From contig JADFWU010000050.1 of the NCBI GenBank assembly GCA_015234045.1, forward strand, positions 1 to 22,031: 22,031 bases of DNA, read 5' to 3'. The stretch is from Magnetococcales bacterium. Lineage in GTDB: Bacteria; Pseudomonadota; Magnetococcia; Magnetococcales; JADFWU01. The first letter of the stretch is position 1. The number at the start of each line of letters is the position of its first letter. Of this stretch, positions 6,806-14,106 are shown in pieces. The notes beneath the pieces were generated by a model. It made no database searches. It was given only the letters and a program-made list of their open reading frames with translations, and was not told the origin of the DNA. The position numbers and the translations under genes are program-made.

Positions 6806-8851
6806 ATGGCGACAGAAACAATGATAAATCGAACACAACAAACAAAAAATCGTCTAGAAATAAATATAAATTTTACACATATACTTATAGGGCTGGTTAC
6901 AGCCTTGATCATTCTCAATCCCATACCACTCTTAAGTGCCGAAAATCCCGACTCCACGATCAATATCGACAATCAATCAAAAAACACACACTCCAGTCAC
7001 CAACCAAATGATGATTCAATGCTCAGCGAGTCAGAAGAGGATGAAAAGGAGCTCAAACAACTGCTGGGAATAATCAATAAACATACTAAAATTGCTACAA
7101 ATAACCGTATGAACGCGGATTATGTACCAGGCATGGTAACGGTTTATCTGGCTGAAGAGTTATTAGCGCGTGGTGCCTATGACGTTGGTGATGTACTGGA
7201 TTTGGTCAATGGTCATCATGCGCGCCTGGTTTTTCCAGAATCCGGTCCCGGTAGCGCACCCTCTCAGGGTTTGTATTTCAAATGGATGATTAACGATACA
7301 CCGATTGACACCCTCACCAAGGGTATGGTGATGTCACTCACTCAGATACTCATTTCTCAAATTGAACGCATTGAGTTTATTCAAGGCCCTGGCTCTCAGG
7401 CTCATGGCAATTTTGCCTACGCCGGTCTGATCCATATTATTACCCGACAATCTGGCCATCATCTTATTGGTAGCATTGGTACTGCTGAACATTCTGAAGG
7501 TTCAGCACTGATATCCGGCAGTAATGACTCCGGCACATTACATATGAGCTTGGGGCTTGCTGGCTGGCGCAGTGGTGGGCCTGACCGGGAATCAAATATC
7601 TTCCGGATCAGACAAAACATGGCAAAATCGGCCAACCTAACCCACGTGGACTCTGATCCCAGCTATTACAAAAGCGCATTATTCAGCCTGAAAATCGCCC
7701 AAAATACGAAGATTACCGCCAATGCATTTTCATTAAAAGATTTCGTGCGCGGTAAAGTACCCAGTGCTGCGGGAAATACGGTGATTGAACCAGGTGCCCA
7801 ACAGCTTAGAACAAACATCGCATTGCATCATTCATATGGTATTGAGCCAGATATGGCACTGGATTTCCACATTGGTTATCAACGCCTCCAAGCCAATTTC
7901 ACAGTCATCAACCCTGCTTTTCTACAAGGAAATACCACTCTTCCAGCCAGTAAGCTGCTACTCTCTAACAGTCAAAAAGAGAGTGATCTGACCAGTGGTA
8001 TAGACCTGACAATTGACCGCTGGACCAACCATTCTGTTTTTTTTGGCCTTCAAATGGCTAAATCTTGGATCACATGGGATACGTTCAATCCACTTATTAC
8101 CACCCCATTATCCCAAAATCGAATCCACTGGAGTCTGGCCGCACAGGATGCTTTCAAACTCAATAAGGATACCACCCTGACCACCGGCATTCGGTATGAT
8201 CGCTATGATCAAGGCGGCAGCAATCACCTCTCACCTCGATTAGCTTTGGTTCATCAACTCAATGCCAACCATCTTATCAAAGCGCAATACGCCTTTAGCG
8301 CAAGACCGATATCCAGAGATGAAGCCTATCTCGACATTGTAAAGCCCCAAACAGCTGACACATTGGAATTAGGCTATATTTACCGAAGCCCTCGTCTGTT
8401 GGGACGTGTTACCGCTTTTCATGCTTGGCACCATACAATCAGTGGTGTGGCAGCAGGTGTGGATGATGACGCACGCTTGGTTGGCATGGAAGCTGATCTG
8501 CAATATTCACCATCCAATTGGTATAAATTGCTCAGCACGTTGGCATGGTCTGTTCCTGAAGGTGATGGCGTATTGGATTCTGGAAAAGCATCCTGGTTTA
8601 TGGATAGCGGTCTCGATGTTCTGTTAAAAGATGATCTACGGGTTAATTTCCGCCTGGACCATTATCAGAAACCTTCATTTCAAACGTCTTCAACACACTT
8701 CACTGGCACTTGGAACAAATTTCTCCATCCTGAGTTTCGGCTCCAATTCCACGTTCGTAATTTACTACTCCTTCAGAATACGGGCGGCCCCAGTCTGCTG
8801 AAAAATGTGACTGACCGTCAGTGGCGTTTGGATTTAACCTATCGTTTCTGA
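6806..8851 (+). CDS. TonB-dependent outer-membrane receptor
   Basis: 681 residues. A signal anchor with core HILIGLVTALIILNPIPLLS ends near SAENP (about 25-46). An acidic, low-complexity linker follows (about 47-90), then a plug domain (about 95-215) with VGDVLDLVNG, ERIEFIQGPGSQAHG and AGLIHIITR, the hallmarks of the family. The rest is a 22-strand-type barrel of alternating residues ending in the terminal phenylalanine of DLTYRF. Substrate is not evident; receptors of this type import siderophores, vitamins or sugars, or act as signal receivers. No clear TonB box was identified. The length is typical. It lies downstream of the YfiR-like/kinase/regulator operon in the same orientation, so control by that system is plausible but separated by 386 bases. 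Confidence 0.88.
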   Translation: MATETMINRTQQTKNRLEININFTHILIGLVTALIILNPIPLLSAENPDSTINIDNQSKNTHSSHQPNDDSMLSESEEDEKELKQLLGIINKHTKIATNNRMNADYVPGMVTVYLAEELLARGAYDVGDVLDLVNGHHARLVFPESGPGSAPSQGLYFKWMINDTPIDTLTKGMVMSLTQILISQIERIEFIQGPGSQAHGNFAYAGLIHIITRQSGHHLIGSIGTAEHSEGSALISGSNDSGTLHMSLGLAGWRSGGPDRESNIFRIRQNMAKSANLTHVDSDPSYYKSALFSLKIAQNTKITANAFSLKDFVRGKVPSAAGNTVIEPGAQQLRTNIALHHSYGIEPDMALDFHIGYQRLQANFTVINPAFLQGNTTLPASKLLLSNSQKESDLTSGIDLTIDRWTNHSVFFGLQMAKSWITWDTFNPLITTPLSQNRIHWSLAAQDAFKLNKDTTLTTGIRYDRYDQGGSNHLSPRLALVHQLNANHLIKAQYAFSARPISRDEAYLDIVKPQTADTLELGYIYRSPRLLGRVTAFHAWHHTISGVAAGVDDDARLVGMEADLQYSPSNWYKLLSTLAWSVPEGDGVLDSGKASWFMDSGLDVLLKDDLRVNFRLDHYQKPSFQTSSTHFTGTWNKFLHPEFRLQFHVRNLLLLQNTGGPSLLKNVTDRQWRLDLTYRF

Positions 8852-8956
8852 TTTTTCCGTGACCCTTGTTCCCGAAAAAACACAATCCATGATCATCGGC
8901 CATACCGAATCCGATGTCCGGAATCATGCTAGGATTGTCCCAGAATGACCGTGCCT

Positions 8957-10444
8957 TTACGCTAGAGACAGAGTGGATAACGGACCTAAAAACGGCTGAT
9001 ACTTTTTCCAACGCTCAACAGACCGACTATGTATCTTTTGCCGAACCTGCCAATTGCTGGCAGTTGCAATGGAGCGTTTGGTTTCAAAAAAATTAAGACA
9101 AACAGGATCCCAATCCAGATCCGCATGTTGAATGATTTGTCGGATCACAACCTCTGGTTTTTTGGTGAGCGCCTCATAACGGACGGTCAACAGGTTTGGA
9201 ATCACGCTCTGCCAATGATCCATTACACGTTGGTACTGTTGATAGTATTCAACAATCTGTGATCGACTGGCCGCATAGTTCTGTCCTGCTGAAAAATTCT
9301 GAAAATAGATGGACAGCGCTGTGTCCCGTGGATTTCTGGCACAATGAATGAGCGTAGCCTTTGGGAAAAGAGTGTAGATTAATCCCAGATGTAGAAAATC
9401 GGTGGGCATTTTATTGACCACACGATTTGCGTTGGGAAAAAGCCCATCCAATACCTGTAAATAGTCCCGTGCCAAACGGTTGATCACGCCTTGATTCAGC
9501 CTCGCCAAACAGTCTGGATAGGGATTGTGACTACCGCCCATAAGAATCGGCAACATCTTTACCGTCCGATGGAAATGATCCAACTCTCCAGCGCCCTCTG
9601 CCTCGGGATGGCTGGCTATAATCTGCTCCACCAAAGAGGTGCCTGAACGAGGCATCCCCACCACAAAAACCGGTGTAGAATCATCGGAGCCGACAGTGAA
9701 CGCGGTTTTAAAATAATCTGACGAAAAATGGGCAATCAAACCATCCACAAGCCTGCCATGTGCTTCAGGATCAAATGTTAACTGTGTTTTTTTGACCCGA
9801 TTGGCGGCTTGGAAATGTCCAAAAGCGGTCTCATAATCGCCGACATCATCAAATGCTTTGCCCAAAGCATAGTTGAGATTCATAGCGCTTTCAGAATTCT
9901 CTGGTAGCTGCTGCAACTGATTTTGCAACCCGACCAATTCCGCCCGATCCGACTTGGTATAGCGCTTTAATTTCACACGATGTTGATGGACTTCAATCAA
10001 GGCTGGATTGATTTTCAACGCCTGATCAAAGGCCCGACCAGCCTGCTCTTTTTCACCCTGATTGAGCAGAACAACACCCAACCCGTAATAGGCTTTAGCG
10101 GAACGATCATCCATACTGATCGCTTTACGATAGTAGTGAATGGCTTGTTGTTCGTTGCCGGAATCCTGATAACAGTTGGCCAAATTGCACACAATATCAG
10201 AGCTGTCTGGAATTATTTTTCGTGCATTTTGAAACTGTTCAATAGCACGGTCATAGCGCATCAATTGGTAAAACACCACACCCAACGCATTGAACAGCGT
10301 TGCATCATCACCAACGATACCCAGGAGCGATTCCAGCTTCTGTTGCGCCTCTCGGAATCGACCGTTATTCAGACGATCAAGCGCCTGCTCAAACAGCGCA
10401 CGACTATCTGTTGACCATGGATTTTTTGAAACGTGCATAGACAT
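8957..10444 (-). CDS. TPR-sulfotransferase fusion protein
   Basis: 495 residues. The N-terminal half (about 12-215) is built of tetratricopeptide repeats, for example NALGVVFYQLMRYDRAIEQF, NLANCYQDSGNEQQAIHYY and GLGVVLLNQGEKEQAGRAF. The C-terminal half (about 255-480) is a sulfotransferase. It has the 5'-phosphosulfate loop VGMPRSGTSLVEQI (262-275), and CARNPRDTALSIYFQNF (368-384) matches the 3'-phosphate-binding motif. It should transfer sulfate from PAPS to an acceptor, perhaps a protein or glycan presented by the TPR part; the acceptor is unknown. There is no signal peptide. The ATG at 10444 has GGAG upstream. Its upstream region is filled by the nested repeat elements, beginning only 18 bases from the start codon. 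Confidence 0.9.
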   Translation of the reverse strand: MSMHVSKNPWSTDSRALFEQALDRLNNGRFREAQQKLESLLGIVGDDATLFNALGVVFYQLMRYDRAIEQFQNARKIIPDSSDIVCNLANCYQDSGNEQQAIHYYRKAISMDDRSAKAYYGLGVVLLNQGEKEQAGRAFDQALKINPALIEVHQHRVKLKRYTKSDRAELVGLQNQLQQLPENSESAMNLNYALGKAFDDVGDYETAFGHFQAANRVKKTQLTFDPEAHGRLVDGLIAHFSSDYFKTAFTVGSDDSTPVFVVGMPRSGTSLVEQIIASHPEAEGAGELDHFHRTVKMLPILMGGSHNPYPDCLARLNQGVINRLARDYLQVLDGLFPNANRVVNKMPTDFLHLGLIYTLFPKATLIHCARNPRDTALSIYFQNFSAGQNYAASRSQIVEYYQQYQRVMDHWQSVIPNLLTVRYEALTKKPEVVIRQIIQHADLDWDPVCLNFFETKRSIATASNWQVRQKIHSRSVERWKKYQPFLGPLSTLSLA

Positions 10445-10462
10445 AAAACTCCATGTGCATTA

Positions 10463-10778
10463 TCGTCATTGCGATCCAAAACTTGACAATAAATCACAAC
10501 CTGAGTGGAAGCCCTGGTGATGTTTTTGCGCCGCTTTTGATATGCGAAGCAGATCATCAGAGCAAAAGTATAGTCATTTCGATCCAAAATTTGACGATGA
10601 ATCACTACCTGAGTGGAAGCCCTGGTGATGTTTTTGCGCCGCTTTTGATATGCGAAGCAGATCATCAGAGCAAAAATATCACCAGGGCTGGAACGGTTGA
10701 CTGTTCAAATTTTAGGCGAAAGCACTATATCACCAGGGCTGGAACGACTGACAGTTCATTTTTTAGACGAAACACCTA
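10463..10778 (+). mobile_element. 157-bp MITE, outer copy C, interrupted by copy D
   Basis: The left part (10463-10570) and right part (10730-10778) together make exactly 157 bp, the length of copies A and D. Termini are TCGTCATTGCG on the left, where the usual second base A is C, and CGAAACACCTA on the right. TA flanks both sides (10461-10462 and 10779-10780), as expected for a TA target duplication. The break falls at element positions 107-108, a TA inside the right arm of the internal stem. More substitutions than in the inner copy suggest it is the older insertion. It occupies nearly the whole divergent gap between the sulfotransferase and DUF1643 genes, ending 17 bases before the latter's first ATG. 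Confidence 0.85.
10571..10727 (+). mobile_element. 157-bp MITE, inner copy D
   Basis: A complete 157-bp copy from TAGTCATTTCG to CGAAAGCACTA, flanked by TA on both sides (10569-10570 and 10728-10729). Its terminal repeats match at 9 of the first 11 bases and continue through AAAATTTGA. The internal stem GCCCTGGTGATGTTTTTGC pairs with its partner at 18 of 19 positions plus a wobble. It lies in the same orientation as all other copies. Insertion inside copy C is the direct evidence that this family has been mobile. Confidence 0.88.
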
Positions 10779-10795
10779 TACAATCCTGAATTGGA

Positions 10796-11302
10796 ATGGC
10801 TCTTATGATTGAAAAAATTGGCGAAAACCGAGTTGCTCTCTTTTCAGACTGTCTGCGTTATCGGTATACATTAAAGATAAGCTGGGATAACCAAAAGCCC
10901 CTATGCAACTTTCTAATGCTCAACCCTTCCACCGCAGATGAAATCAAAAATGATCCTACGGTAGAGCGAGCAGAACGTTATGCACGTCATTGGGAATATG
11001 GTGCTTTGATGGTGACCAATATCTTTGCCTTTCGGGCGACAGACCCAAAAGAGATGAAATCGGTCTCTGATCCGGTGGGTGTGTTCAATGATCAAGCGAT
11101 TGTAGAATCCGCTCAGAATGCGCGTCTAACGGTGTGTGCCTGGGGCAATCATGGCAGTCATATCAATCGTTCAAAAGCAGTGGTAAATCTACTCAAGACG
11201 GCGGGAATCGATATGCGCTGCCTCACGCTGACCAAAGCAGGCGAACCAGGTCACCCGCTCTATCTACGCAAGAATCTAAAGCCAATTATTTTTGAACTGT
11301 GA
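10796..11302 (+). CDS. DUF1643 family protein
   Basis: 168 residues, the usual size for this family of unknown function. Recognisable stretches are FSDCLRYRYTLKISW, FLMLNPSTADEIKNDPTV, a TNIFAFRATDP segment, VCAWGNHG and the C-terminal PGHPLYLRKNLKP. There is no signal peptide or membrane span, so it is cytoplasmic. The ATG at 10796 is the first start; a second ATG at 10805 with GGA nine bases upstream is at least as likely. The repeat element C ends 17 bases upstream, so the leader or promoter is largely repeat-derived. Such genes are often scattered accessory genes and their biochemical role is not established. Confidence 0.85.
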   Translation: MALMIEKIGENRVALFSDCLRYRYTLKISWDNQKPLCNFLMLNPSTADEIKNDPTVERAERYARHWEYGALMVTNIFAFRATDPKEMKSVSDPVGVFNDQAIVESAQNARLTVCAWGNHGSHINRSKAVVNLLKTAGIDMRCLTLTKAGEPGHPLYLRKNLKPIIFEL

Positions 11303-11346
11303 ACAAACAACTGGAATAACCACCTGGTCAGAAATTCCGAATGGCT

Positions 11347-12852
11347 TTATACCGCTGTAAATTCGATGGTCTTGTTACGATACATACTCTTCATGCGAAT
11401 CCTGGCCGGCGCTCCTGGCAGTACACGAACCAGTGCAACAGGCGGCGGTGAACTGAAGCGATAGCCCGTCTCCCACTCCATGGATTGCAGAATCAGTTTA
11501 TTATCTCTTTTGCGTAGCTGGTATATACCCCGTTCGATAGGCACATTGGAGTCATCTACAGTGACTTTGCTGCACTCATCCAAATCACAATAGACACACC
11601 GCGCCTCACCTTCCGGAAACTCTTCGACTTTCAGTGTCATGGCATGGCCATCCACTGTAAAGCGTGTGGTGGTTTCCAGATTCATCTCAACATTTTCACC
11701 ACCTTCAATAACACCAGAAGGTTGATCAATTCTCTTTCTACTGCGAATCTTGGTTTTCAAGGAGGATAAAGGCTTGTTTCGTTCCACCTGAATATCAATA
11801 AAATCCTCTATGACAAAACCATCCCTGGTGATGAAGTTCAGAATTCTATCAAGAAAACCATCATATCTTTTCAGCCCGACCAACCGTTTATTGATCGCAG
11901 CGATTTTCTTATCAACCTCTGCCATTTTCTTCTTGGCTTTTTCAATATCCGCCAGCCGGCCTGCCTGAATAGTTTCAATGGACTTAACGCCTTCTTCAGT
12001 ACTTTCAGGAAGCGTACCCGACGAGACAACACCTTCCAACCCCTTGATCGCCCCCGCTCTTTCCCTGCGGACTGTATCAATGGTGTGTTTTTCCTTTTGC
12101 AACGTCTTGATGGTCATTTCCAGCTTTTCAGCTGTGGTGACAGTACCGCCTGTCGTTGGGAAGGGTAGCGCGGCTGGCTTGCCTTTACCTTTTCCATCCT
12201 CTGGCTCAAAACGTTCTTTGACACCCAAAGCCATTTCCAAAACTTCCCGCTCCATACTGCGTAGAGCGGTATCTGGTGCAAACCCTCTAAAATCGTCAGT
12301 ATTGGGATCAGAAGCATAGGAGAAAAAGGAGTGCAGCTTTTGATAAAGCTCTCTGTCTGAATAGACGGTACCCTTCAGAAACAGTTCAAGTGCTCTGCCA
12401 AGATCAACAAACTCATTAATGCTATTGGCGATTGGTGATCTTGCTTTACGCTGGAGAGGATCTCTCTTAACAACAGCCTGCAACCGATTAGAGATACTAC
12501 TCAGTTGATTAATACGCAGAACTTGATATTTTTTCTCTTCAATATGATAAATAAGCACGCAGGGATTTTGTGTGCCATCACGGCCACGTTCAACAATTTT
12601 GAACCGTTTACCCGGCTTGCCCAGGTTATTCAATAAAGTGTAGATTGTACTAATTTTCAGCCGTTCAAGCTTCTTTTGGCCGATTCTTATCTCATTAAAA
12701 GCACCTTCTACCACAGGATCTTTCTCAAACAACGAGTGGAATCCTAAACGCCGTTTTGATGCAATATAGGCATTAATCTCTTTTTGATCAATTTCACCAA
12801 TTTCAGGAAATGACGATTGCGGCGACACTCTCGCGGCAGCTTGCTTAACCAT
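11347..12852 (-). CDS. Unrecognised 501-residue coiled-coil protein
   Basis: I do not recognise this protein. It has no signal peptide or membrane helix. Residues 1-215 look like a folded mixed region rich in Arg and Lys. Then comes a short GKGKGKPAALPFP linker (about 220-232) and a long heptad-like coiled coil (about 240-330, with LEMTIKTLQKEKHTIDTVRR and IEKAKKKMAEVDKKIAAINK). The C-terminal region (about 340-501) contains three cysteines in CVYCDLDEC (419-427), possibly a metal site, and a predicted beta-rich tail. The ATG at 12852 is preceded by GGGGAG eight bases upstream, so expression is likely. It is convergent with DUF1643 and divergent from the 266-residue protein. No function is assigned. 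Confidence 0.8.
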   Translation of the reverse strand: MVKQAAARVSPQSSFPEIGEIDQKEINAYIASKRRLGFHSLFEKDPVVEGAFNEIRIGQKKLERLKISTIYTLLNNLGKPGKRFKIVERGRDGTQNPCVLIYHIEEKKYQVLRINQLSSISNRLQAVVKRDPLQRKARSPIANSINEFVDLGRALELFLKGTVYSDRELYQKLHSFFSYASDPNTDDFRGFAPDTALRSMEREVLEMALGVKERFEPEDGKGKGKPAALPFPTTGGTVTTAEKLEMTIKTLQKEKHTIDTVRRERAGAIKGLEGVVSSGTLPESTEEGVKSIETIQAGRLADIEKAKKKMAEVDKKIAAINKRLVGLKRYDGFLDRILNFITRDGFVIEDFIDIQVERNKPLSSLKTKIRSRKRIDQPSGVIEGGENVEMNLETTTRFTVDGHAMTLKVEEFPEGEARCVYCDLDECSKVTVDDSNVPIERGIYQLRKRDNKLILQSMEWETGYRFSSPPPVALVRVLPGAPARIRMKSMYRNKTIEFTAV

Positions 12853-13267
12853 ATCGTTAACTCCCCAGCTCGTTACCTATTCTTGAGCAGTGGCTATACT
12901 ATTATACTAGCACGCACTCGGTGCCTCAGCTCAGCTTGAGGTGAATCTTTGCCGATGATAAAAACAGTGTCCTTGGGATGATCTGAAATTTCATCAATGG
13001 TTGAACGGGTCTCATACTGTCCTCAGCTGGTCATGAAGAAATTATGAGTGTACAGTAATACCCCTATTTGTAGACCAACCGCTAGTCATTTTGTTCCTGT
13101 AGTCCACCTGTCAATTGAAAAAAATCTATCAATCCATCATCTACTCTATATCTAGCTATTTGAAATATACCAGATTTTCATTTTTATGACGTTTCATGCA
13201 AAATAATGTCTGGTTTCTGAAATAATTAATTTTCAGAATCTAAATTGAGATTATTGGAGATTTTCCA
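12853..13267. other. Divergent intergenic region
   Basis: About 415 bases between two divergent unrecognised genes. On the minus strand a consensus TATAAT lies at 12901-12906, about 50 bases from the 501-residue gene. A CCTCA/TGAGG inverted repeat at 12924-12941 overlaps where its -35 would be. The right half (about 13100-13250) is AT-rich and should carry the plus-strand promoter, but no clear hexamer pair was found. Nothing else is evident. Confidence 0.45.
12901..12906 (-). promoter_or_regulatory. Possible -10 box for the 501-residue gene
   Basis: The minus strand reads TATAAT, a perfect sigma-70 -10 hexamer, about 48 bases before the start codon. The -35 region at the right distance (CTGAGG) is poor, and there is no TG extension, so this is only suggestive. 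Confidence 0.35.
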
Positions 13268-14068
13268 TTGAATAACAAACAACTCATCAAAGAACGTATT
13301 CTGAATTGGCTCTCTGAGCCGAGACAACTCGGCATGAAGCAGATTGGTCAGTTGGCCATGCACTTTGACTGTGAAGACCCGTTGGCGGTGTTTTCCTCAC
13401 TGCCATTAGAACAGGAAATGGAGCCGTTTGAGTTGGAACAGTTCCTCTCCTCACTGTTCACTCCTGATCTCAATGCGCGTATACAGTGTCAGCCCTATTT
13501 ATCCGATGACGGCCTCACCACATCCGAACGCCAGGATCTGATTGAGCAAATCTATGCTCAACACCCATCCTGCCCCATTGTCGGCGTTGATGAAGGCAAC
13601 GCACTGACAATTCCTGAAATTATCATAGAACGCTTTGTACGACTGCTACGACTGGATCAAACGGCTCAATCTGCCGCTCAACTGCGACGACTAACCAACG
13701 ACAACACAGAAACATGCAACCATGCCTTGGCACTTTCACGAGACAAAGCCTGGTCATCCCCCACATCGGCAACACTGCTGGAAAGTTGGCTTCACCAGCT
13801 CAGTTCATCTAACCAGACAAAACGATTTTCTGTGGATAAATTCGCTTTTCTCACTGAATTTGTCAGTACTAATCGGCCAGGCAATATTATCCAACTCAAA
13901 GAGATGATACGCCATTACCACGAAGCCTGCAAAACCGAAACGCATGTCTATCATGATGAAGCCCATGAGTGCAGTGATGTGCGCGCAAAACATCTGACCG
14001 AGGAACATAAAGCCTTTAGACTGACCATTTCCGGCGAAATCGTGCAGGATCTTCTGGCTTGTGGATAG
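13268..14068 (+). CDS. Unrecognised 266-residue protein, TTG start
   Basis: I do not recognise this soluble, mostly helical protein. No signal peptide, membrane helix or catalytic motif stands out. The N-terminus (RILNWLSEPRQLGMKQIGQLAMHFDCEDPL) looks helical, a middle segment has PIVGVDEGNALTIPEIIIERFVRLLRL, and the C-terminal part has a His/Glu-rich stretch (about 222-246: HYHEACKTETHVYHDEAHEC). That stretch could bind metal, though this is a guess from composition. The TTG start is chosen because TTGGAGA lies eight bases upstream and the next in-frame Met is at residue 23. It ends 38 bases from the stop of the giant kinase on the opposite strand. Confidence 0.75.
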   Translation: MNNKQLIKERILNWLSEPRQLGMKQIGQLAMHFDCEDPLAVFSSLPLEQEMEPFELEQFLSSLFTPDLNARIQCQPYLSDDGLTTSERQDLIEQIYAQHPSCPIVGVDEGNALTIPEIIIERFVRLLRLDQTAQSAAQLRRLTNDNTETCNHALALSRDKAWSSPTSATLLESWLHQLSSSNQTKRFSVDKFAFLTEFVSTNRPGNIIQLKEMIRHYHEACKTETHVYHDEAHECSDVRAKHLTEEHKAFRLTISGEIVQDLLACG

Positions 14069-14106
14069 TTGATTTCTTACGTGCCCCTTATCCGTGATCC
14101 TTATTT

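Noticed and set aside
10777-10784. TATACA/TACAAT as a -10 box for the DUF1643 gene formed at the element junction
   Set aside because: It lies only about 12 bases before the ATG, leaving almost no leader, and there is no good -35 at the right spacing.
10369-10812. Open frames on both strands (98 and 119 codons) through the nested elements
   Set aside because: Their internal duplication simply mirrors the two element copies; no protein family resemblance and no start signals.
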